Positions 32,402 through 36,295 of a DNA stretch of 36,295 bases are shown here, piece after piece (position 1 is the first letter of the stretch; every line of letters begins with the position of its first letter). The position numbers and the translations under genes are program-made. The notes under the pieces are model-generated. The model was not told the DNA's origin. It made no database searches and saw nothing but the letters and a program-made list of their open reading frames with translations. Source of the DNA: CAZXNF01 sp050741255 (GTDB lineage Bacteria > Pseudomonadota > Gammaproteobacteria > Burkholderiales > SG8-41). Location of the stretch: NCBI GenBank assembly GCA_050741255.1, contig JBOIEQ010000028.1, forward strand, positions 1 to 36,295, in the 5' to 3' direction.

Positions 32402-33214
32402 ATGCAGCGTATGACGGCCAGCGACGGGACCGGCATCGCCTACGTCGTCGACGACTTCACCGATCCGTGGCGGCCGGCGCCGACGCTCTTCCTGCTGCAT
32501 TCCGCGATGAGCAGCCTGCGGCGCATGCGGGCGATGGTGCCGCATTTCGCGCGGCACTACCGCGTCGTACGGATGGACCTGCGCGGGCACGGCGCGTCGG
32601 ACGTGCCGCCGCCCGACCGGCCGCTCACGCTCGAGCGCCTGACGCAGGACCTGCGGGAACTGATGGACCACCTGGACGTGCCGCGGGCGCACCTGCTCGG
32701 CGCCTCGGGCGGCGGCTATCTCGCGCAGCGGCTGGCGATCGCGGCGCCCGAACGGGTGGCGAGCCTCCTGTTGTTCGCTTCGCGGCCGGGGTTCAAGGAC
32801 AGCCAGGGCGCGAAATGGATCCCCGAGATGGAACGCATCGGCCTGCGCGCCTTCATCGCGGCGACGATCGATGACCGCCTGCCGCCGGATCATGTCGGCC
32901 CGGCGCAGGTCGACTGGTTCCTCGACGAGATCGCGCGCAACGACGAAGCGTTCGTCAAGCGCTTCATCCTCTACATGACGACGCAATACTGGATGGACGA
33001 TCTCGCGAAGATCCGCTGCCCGACCCTGATCGTCGCGCCGGGCGGAGACGCCATCGGCAACGCGTCGGCCTACGCCGACATGCAGCGGCGGATCCCGGGC
33101 AGCGAGTTAGTCGTTTACGACGGCGCGCACCACAACATCACCGACTATCTGCCCGATCGCTGCGCGCGGGATGCGGTGGAATTTCTCGCGCGGATTGCTT
33201 CAAAATCGAAATAG
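32402..33214 (+). CDS. Alpha/beta-fold hydrolase (3-oxoadipate enol-lactonase-like)
   Basis: This is a 270-aa cytoplasmic serine hydrolase. The strand-turn-helix nucleophile motif LLGASGGG places Ser102, the acid is probably Asp216 (APGGDAIG), and the histidine is His243 or His244 (DGAHHNITDYL). LHSAMSSLRRM contributes the oxyanion region and MDLRGHGASD is the typical strand 4 turn. The ATG at 32402 was chosen because it precedes the first family strand; the 49 codons of open frame before it overlap the divergent promoter region. It is divergent from hyuA2, so it could open a lactone or ester from the same pathway; this is inferred. Confidence 0.88.
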   Translation: MQRMTASDGTGIAYVVDDFTDPWRPAPTLFLLHSAMSSLRRMRAMVPHFARHYRVVRMDLRGHGASDVPPPDRPLTLERLTQDLRELMDHLDVPRAHLLGASGGGYLAQRLAIAAPERVASLLLFASRPGFKDSQGAKWIPEMERIGLRAFIAATIDDRLPPDHVGPAQVDWFLDEIARNDEAFVKRFILYMTTQYWMDDLAKIRCPTLIVAPGGDAIGNASAYADMQRRIPGSELVVYDGAHHNITDYLPDRCARDAVEFLARIASKSK

Positions 33215-33237
33215 CCGCGGAGAGCGCGGAGAAAAGC
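33215..33237. repeat. ccgcggagagcgcggagaaa-type repeat
   Basis: A short repeat starts one base after the hydrolase stop. It resembles in reverse complement the ctccgcgccctccgcg stretch at about 6303-6320 that encodes the end of the 74-aa ORF. It also marks the start of a lower-GC stretch. Confidence 0.45.
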
Positions 33238-33299
33238 AGTTATTGATTGGCCGTCAAGAAAAGAGTGGCGGAGCAAATATGATATTGAAATACCTGACC

Positions 33300-34157
33300 C
33301 TATTTACGTTTGCCATTTTCGGCTCCCTCAGCAGGCTTAAGCACCTTCAAAATGAACCATCGATCTTCAAAATTGCCGTTCCTTATCGCTGGGCACGTAG
33401 TGTTCGGCCCCCTAGAAGTCAACCATGGGCGCCGTTGTCCCGCTTCCGAGCCGAACCCCGCTTCAATGAGATAACCAACGCGCTCCGCAACTATGCTGTT
33501 GTCGGTAAGATCTATCACCTGTAATCGGCTGCCAGCAACCCAGTATTTACGATCTTCGGGTGTAGAAATATCTTCCCATGAAATTCCGAAGCGGCTGACC
33601 GAGCGATCAATACCTTGGCTGATGTGCTCTCTCATCTTCATAGGGTAGTAAAGCTGGATGAATTCATTGGAAGACCCTCTTGTTAATTCAACAAAATCAA
33701 ATCCTCGGCCAAGTTGATCATAGGCAACGGGTGCGTCCGGCGACGCAAGTATCGCTGCTTCTAACCTGCCTCTCTGACTATGTGCCGATGCGCTATACGG
33801 ATCGCCATACCAAAACTGATCGTATAAATCCTTCTCTGTCGCTGGTGGCAAAGGCTTCACCACCAACACGCTTTTGACGTTAGCGTATGTTTTATAGATT
33901 TTCTCTCCTGCCTCTGTTTCGCATTTTTTCTTGAAATAGACCCACGCTTTGCGTGCATAAGCTTCGCGCTTGCTCGCCTCGATCAGTTCTTGCAGGGGTA
34001 GATATCCGAACGCACCGATCATGATCAGCACGCCAAGCGCTTTGCCCCAGACCGGTTTTACTATCCACAACGCAAGCGCCAGTGCGCCAACAGCGGACAG
34101 CCAGTACATGACTGAAATTCCATGTATTACGCTGGCAATGCCTGTTAGCTCGAGCAT
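33300..34157 (-). CDS. Hypothetical membrane-anchored protein, 285 aa, low GC
   Basis: I do not recognise the family. Two hydrophobic segments at about 17-33 and 38-55 are followed by a 225-residue hydrophilic domain with mixed alpha/beta content. Base composition and codon use are visibly more AT-rich than all neighbours (AAA, ATT and TTT codons are common), a sign of horizontal acquisition. The start at 34157 has no clear Shine-Dalgarno; an internal Met17 (MYWLSAVG) is an alternative. It is flanked by a short repeat on one side and IS-end-like direct repeats on the other and is unlinked to metabolic genes. Confidence 0.7.
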   Translation of the reverse strand: MLELTGIASVIHGISVMYWLSAVGALALALWIVKPVWGKALGVLIMIGAFGYLPLQELIEASKREAYARKAWVYFKKKCETEAGEKIYKTYANVKSVLVVKPLPPATEKDLYDQFWYGDPYSASAHSQRGRLEAAILASPDAPVAYDQLGRGFDFVELTRGSSNEFIQLYYPMKMREHISQGIDRSVSRFGISWEDISTPEDRKYWVAGSRLQVIDLTDNSIVAERVGYLIEAGFGSEAGQRRPWLTSRGPNTTCPAIRNGNFEDRWFILKVLKPAEGAENGKRK

Positions 34158-34173
34158 TGGGTACGGTCCAGAT

Positions 34174-34214
34174 ACATAGGTAACTGTTTAGTCGGGGGAC
34201 ATGGGTAACAGTTT
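34174..34214. repeat. Two 16-bp direct repeats resembling an IS end
   Basis: acataggtaactgttt (34174-34189) and acatgggtaacagttt (34199-34214) match at 14 of 16 positions, with gtcggggg before the second. From memory, similar gggggacatgggtaac stretches occur at the ends of IS481-type elements; no transposase is present. The rest of 34158-34324 shows no gene. Confidence 0.45.
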
Positions 34215-34324
34215 GCTCACACTAACGGGCACCACAGGAGGATAAATAGGTCAGTGTCGAATAGGCTTTGAGCCAGCGATTGATGACTCGACCCCCATTT
34301 ATTCCGACCGGACGCTAAAGCGCT

Positions 34325-35290
34325 TCAATCCACCGACACGTTCGCCGTCTTCGCGACGCGCACCCACTTGTCGGATTCCGCCTGGTAGAAGGCGCTGAAT
34401 TCCTCCGGCGTGTTGGCGACGACGACGCCACCCAGTTCGAGGATGCGTTCCTTCACGCCGGGCACCTTCAGCGCTTTCGCGAGATCGCCGCTCACCCGGT
34501 TGACGGCCTCGCGCGGCGCGCCGGCCGGCATCGAAATGCCCTGCCATGAACTGGCGTCGTAGCCTTTCAGGCCGGACGCGCTGACCGGCGGCACGTCGGG
34601 CAGCACGGGGAAACGCTCCTTCGTGGACACTGCGATCGCGCGCAGGCGGCCGTCCTTCACGTACGGGATGACGCCGACCGCGGGGGCGAAGGCCACTTCC
34701 ACCCGGCCGGCCAGGTGATCGACCATCTGCGCGCCGGCGCCCTTGTAGGTGATGGACACGATGTCGATGCCGGCCTGCTGCTTGAGCAGTTCCATCGCGA
34801 GGTGCGGGCTGGCGCCGCCGCCGCTGGAGGCGTAGTTGAGCGCGCCCGGATTCTTCTTGGCCAGTGCGATCAGTTGCGTGACATTGCGGACCGGCAGGGA
34901 CGGGTGCACGACCAGCAGCATCGGCACGGTGGCCACCAGCGTGACGGGCGTGAAATCCTTGAGCGAGTCGTAGCCCGCGTTCGCGGACAGCCGGGAGGCG
35001 ATGGCCTGCGCGGGCGCCACCATGCACATCGTGTAGCCGTCGGGCGGGGCTTTCGCGCAGAGGGCGGTGCCGATGTTGCCGCTGGCGCCGGGGCGGTTGT
35101 CGGCGAGCACGTTGACGCCCCAGGTGTCCGACAGCGATTTCGCGACGATGCGGCCGAGCGTGTCGGTCGCGCCGCCGGGCGGGTAGGACAGGATGAAGCG
35201 TACCGGTTTCGCGGGATAGGGTTGTGCCTGCGCGGTCCCCGCGAGCCCTGCGGACAGCGCAGCGATCGATACGACGAACGTTTGCTTCAT
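34325..35290 (-). CDS. Bug/TctC-family periplasmic binding protein 8
   Basis: This is a 321-aa receptor. The signal peptide is residues 1-22 (cleavage near AQA/Q), then YPAKPVRFILSYPPGGATD, with SYP in place of the usual VPF, followed by DNRPGASGNIGTALCAK, which has an unusual Cys, and ITYKGAGAQMVDHLAG. The ATG at 35290 overlaps the stop of the ornithine-cyclodeaminase-family gene (ATGA). It is therefore translated with that enzyme and probably captures an amino-acid-like or imino-acid substrate for it. The longer frame upstream is a shadow. Confidence 0.93.
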   Translation of the reverse strand: MKQTFVVSIAALSAGLAGTAQAQPYPAKPVRFILSYPPGGATDTLGRIVAKSLSDTWGVNVLADNRPGASGNIGTALCAKAPPDGYTMCMVAPAQAIASRLSANAGYDSLKDFTPVTLVATVPMLLVVHPSLPVRNVTQLIALAKKNPGALNYASSGGGASPHLAMELLKQQAGIDIVSITYKGAGAQMVDHLAGRVEVAFAPAVGVIPYVKDGRLRAIAVSTKERFPVLPDVPPVSASGLKGYDASSWQGISMPAGAPREAVNRVSGDLAKALKVPGVKERILELGGVVVANTPEEFSAFYQAESDKWVRVAKTANVSVD

Positions 35291-36276
35291 GGCAGCTCCA
35301 CCAGTTTTCCGCGGCCGCGCTTCTCCGCCTCCTGCAGGGCAAACGCCGAGAATGCGATGTCGCCGATCGCCATGCCCTGAATGATCGCAAGGATGCGGTC
35401 CGTCCCCGCAAGCCGCGCCGGCTTTTGTCCGGCAACCACTTCGCAGCCGAGCGCATCGATGCGCGCGGCGAACGTTTCGCGCGTCAGGTGGCCCTGCGCG
35501 ATCCATGCACCCGCATCGCCCACTTCCGCGGCGAAGTCCGGGTCGTCCACGATCAGCCGCTGCGATTCTTGCAGGACGCCGTATTCCACCTCGTGCTTGC
35601 CGCCCATGGAGCAGACGAGCGCGGCGGGCTTGAGCGTGCCCGCGAACACCAGCGGGCTGTCGGCTTCCGTGATCGTGATGACGACATCCGCGCCGTCCAC
35701 CGCGCGCGCGCCGTCCGGCTCGGCGCGCAGCGGAAACGCAAAGCCTGGGGCGTGGGCGGCGACAAAGGCGGCCATGCTTTCCGGACGGCGGGACGTCACC
35801 CGCAGCTCCGCCACGTTGAGCGCGCGCGCGAGCATGGGCACCATCTCGTGGGCGATCTTGCCGGCGCCGAACAGCGCGATCACCTGTGGGCCCGGATTGA
35901 CCAGGCGTTCGAGCACCGCGACGCCGAATGCCGCGGTGCGGATGCGGCTGGTCCACAGTTCTGGCACCAGCCCGGACAGGGCGAGACCATCGCGGTGGTT
36001 GTAGATGGCGCTGTAATTGCAGGCTTCCGGATCCGTGGCCGAGCGGCGGGAGATCAGCCGTATGCCGGACGCGCCCAGATGCCCGACAGTGGCCGCCTTG
36101 AACTTGAACCGCCCGGAGCCGAAGGCGCGGGCGTCCAGCGTCATCGCCGAGGGCGTGGACAGGCTGCTGCGCCCCGCCGCTTGATCCCGCAGCGTCTGAC
36201 GCGCGAGTTCGAGCGCGCGATCGGTGTCGATCACGGCGCGGACATCGTCTTCGCCGAGGATGCGCAGGGTGGGCAT
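35287..36276 (-). CDS. Ornithine cyclodeaminase/mu-crystallin-family dehydrogenase
   Basis: This 329-aa NAD(P)-dependent protein belongs to the OCD/mu-crystallin family, whose members include ornithine cyclodeaminase, alanine dehydrogenase and ketimine reductases. The substrate Lys region is GRFKFKAAT (Lys58/Lys60), RIRTAA contains Arg113, and the Rossmann motif FGAGKIAHEM is at 136-145. VDDPDFAAEVGDAG and a GMAIGD element near the C-terminus complete the fold. The ATG at 36276 fits the family start (MPTLRILGEDDV), but the frame is open to the window edge, so a longer N-terminus cannot be excluded. The stop is fused by four bases to a Bug gene. The exact reaction is unknown. Confidence 0.88.
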   Translation of the reverse strand: MPTLRILGEDDVRAVIDTDRALELARQTLRDQAAGRSSLSTPSAMTLDARAFGSGRFKFKAATVGHLGASGIRLISRRSATDPEACNYSAIYNHRDGLALSGLVPELWTSRIRTAAFGVAVLERLVNPGPQVIALFGAGKIAHEMVPMLARALNVAELRVTSRRPESMAAFVAAHAPGFAFPLRAEPDGARAVDGADVVITITEADSPLVFAGTLKPAALVCSMGGKHEVEYGVLQESQRLIVDDPDFAAEVGDAGAWIAQGHLTRETFAARIDALGCEVVAGQKPARLAGTDRILAIIQGMAIGDIAFSAFALQEAEKRGRGKLVELP

Positions 36277-36295
36277 GGGCAGGCCGCGGTAGAAC

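Noticed and set aside
33279..33524. Plus-strand ORF starting MILKYLTLFTFAIFGSLS with a signal-like N-terminus
   Set aside because: It runs antisense through the end of the 285-aa gene and its later part lacks protein-like composition; the hydrophobic start is probably chance in AT-rich DNA.

Overview
The window is high-GC DNA from a betaproteobacterium, most likely of the Burkholderiales (Alcaligenaceae/Comamonadaceae-like). The main reason is eight intact tripartite-tricarboxylate-type periplasmic binding proteins (Bug/TctC family) plus one decayed Bug remnant in 36 kb, an expansion typical of Bordetella and its relatives. The sequence carries a 10-N scaffold gap (2718-2727), so it is a draft or metagenome-derived assembly. 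No transposase, integrase, rRNA or CRISPR array was found.

Layout. (1) 1-2717 is housekeeping: the C-terminus of cpoB, translationally coupled queC, a YeeE/YedE thiosulfate-type transporter, then tRNA-Lys(UUU) with its own promoter and terminator. (2) 2728-5689 holds two Bug genes around an SDR dehydrogenase. (3) 5689-6581 is a decayed stretch: a 298-bp non-coding element with terminal inverted repeats, a 74-aa orphan ORF and the tail of a broken Bug gene. (4) 6582-12028 holds a Bug gene divergent from a nitroreductase / malonyl-CoA-synthetase-like ligase / Bug / polysaccharide-deacetylase-like hydrolase run. (5) 12030-15415 holds a LysR regulator divergent from an aminotransferase and an Old Yellow Enzyme. 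(6) 15420-15836 is a small GIY-YIG nuclease gene enclosed by inverted repeat copies. (7) 15870-22393 is a catabolic run: hydantoinase A and B subunits, a two-cysteine Asp/Glu-racemase/maleate-isomerase-family enzyme, a TrmO-like protein, a Bug protein and a carboxymuconolactone-decarboxylase-fold protein. (8) 22407-32197, all on the minus strand, contains a second hydantoinase A/B pair, Bug, an arginase-fold protein lacking two expected histidines, a class V aminotransferase, another Bug, a MetC-like lyase and a membrane protein. (9) 32402-36295 holds an alpha/beta hydrolase, a lower-GC orphan membrane protein with IS-end-like direct repeats beside it, and a Bug gene coupled to an ornithine-cyclodeaminase-family gene.

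How the genes work together. The recurring unit is one secreted binding protein joined by a short gap or a 4-base stop/start overlap to one or a few cytoplasmic enzymes (SDR, deacetylase, arginase-like/aminotransferase, ornithine cyclodeaminase). No TctA/TctB membrane partners are present, so the binding proteins must use shared permeases elsewhere or act as sensors. The enzymes point to scavenging of small nitrogen-containing carboxylic acids, cyclic amides and amino-acid-like compounds.

The least explained items are the repeat-bounded GIY-YIG unit, the 298-bp attC-like or MITE-like element, the degenerate arginase-fold operon, and the TrmO-like gene embedded in a catabolic operon. Paired 26-28 bp hairpin repeats recur at five places.
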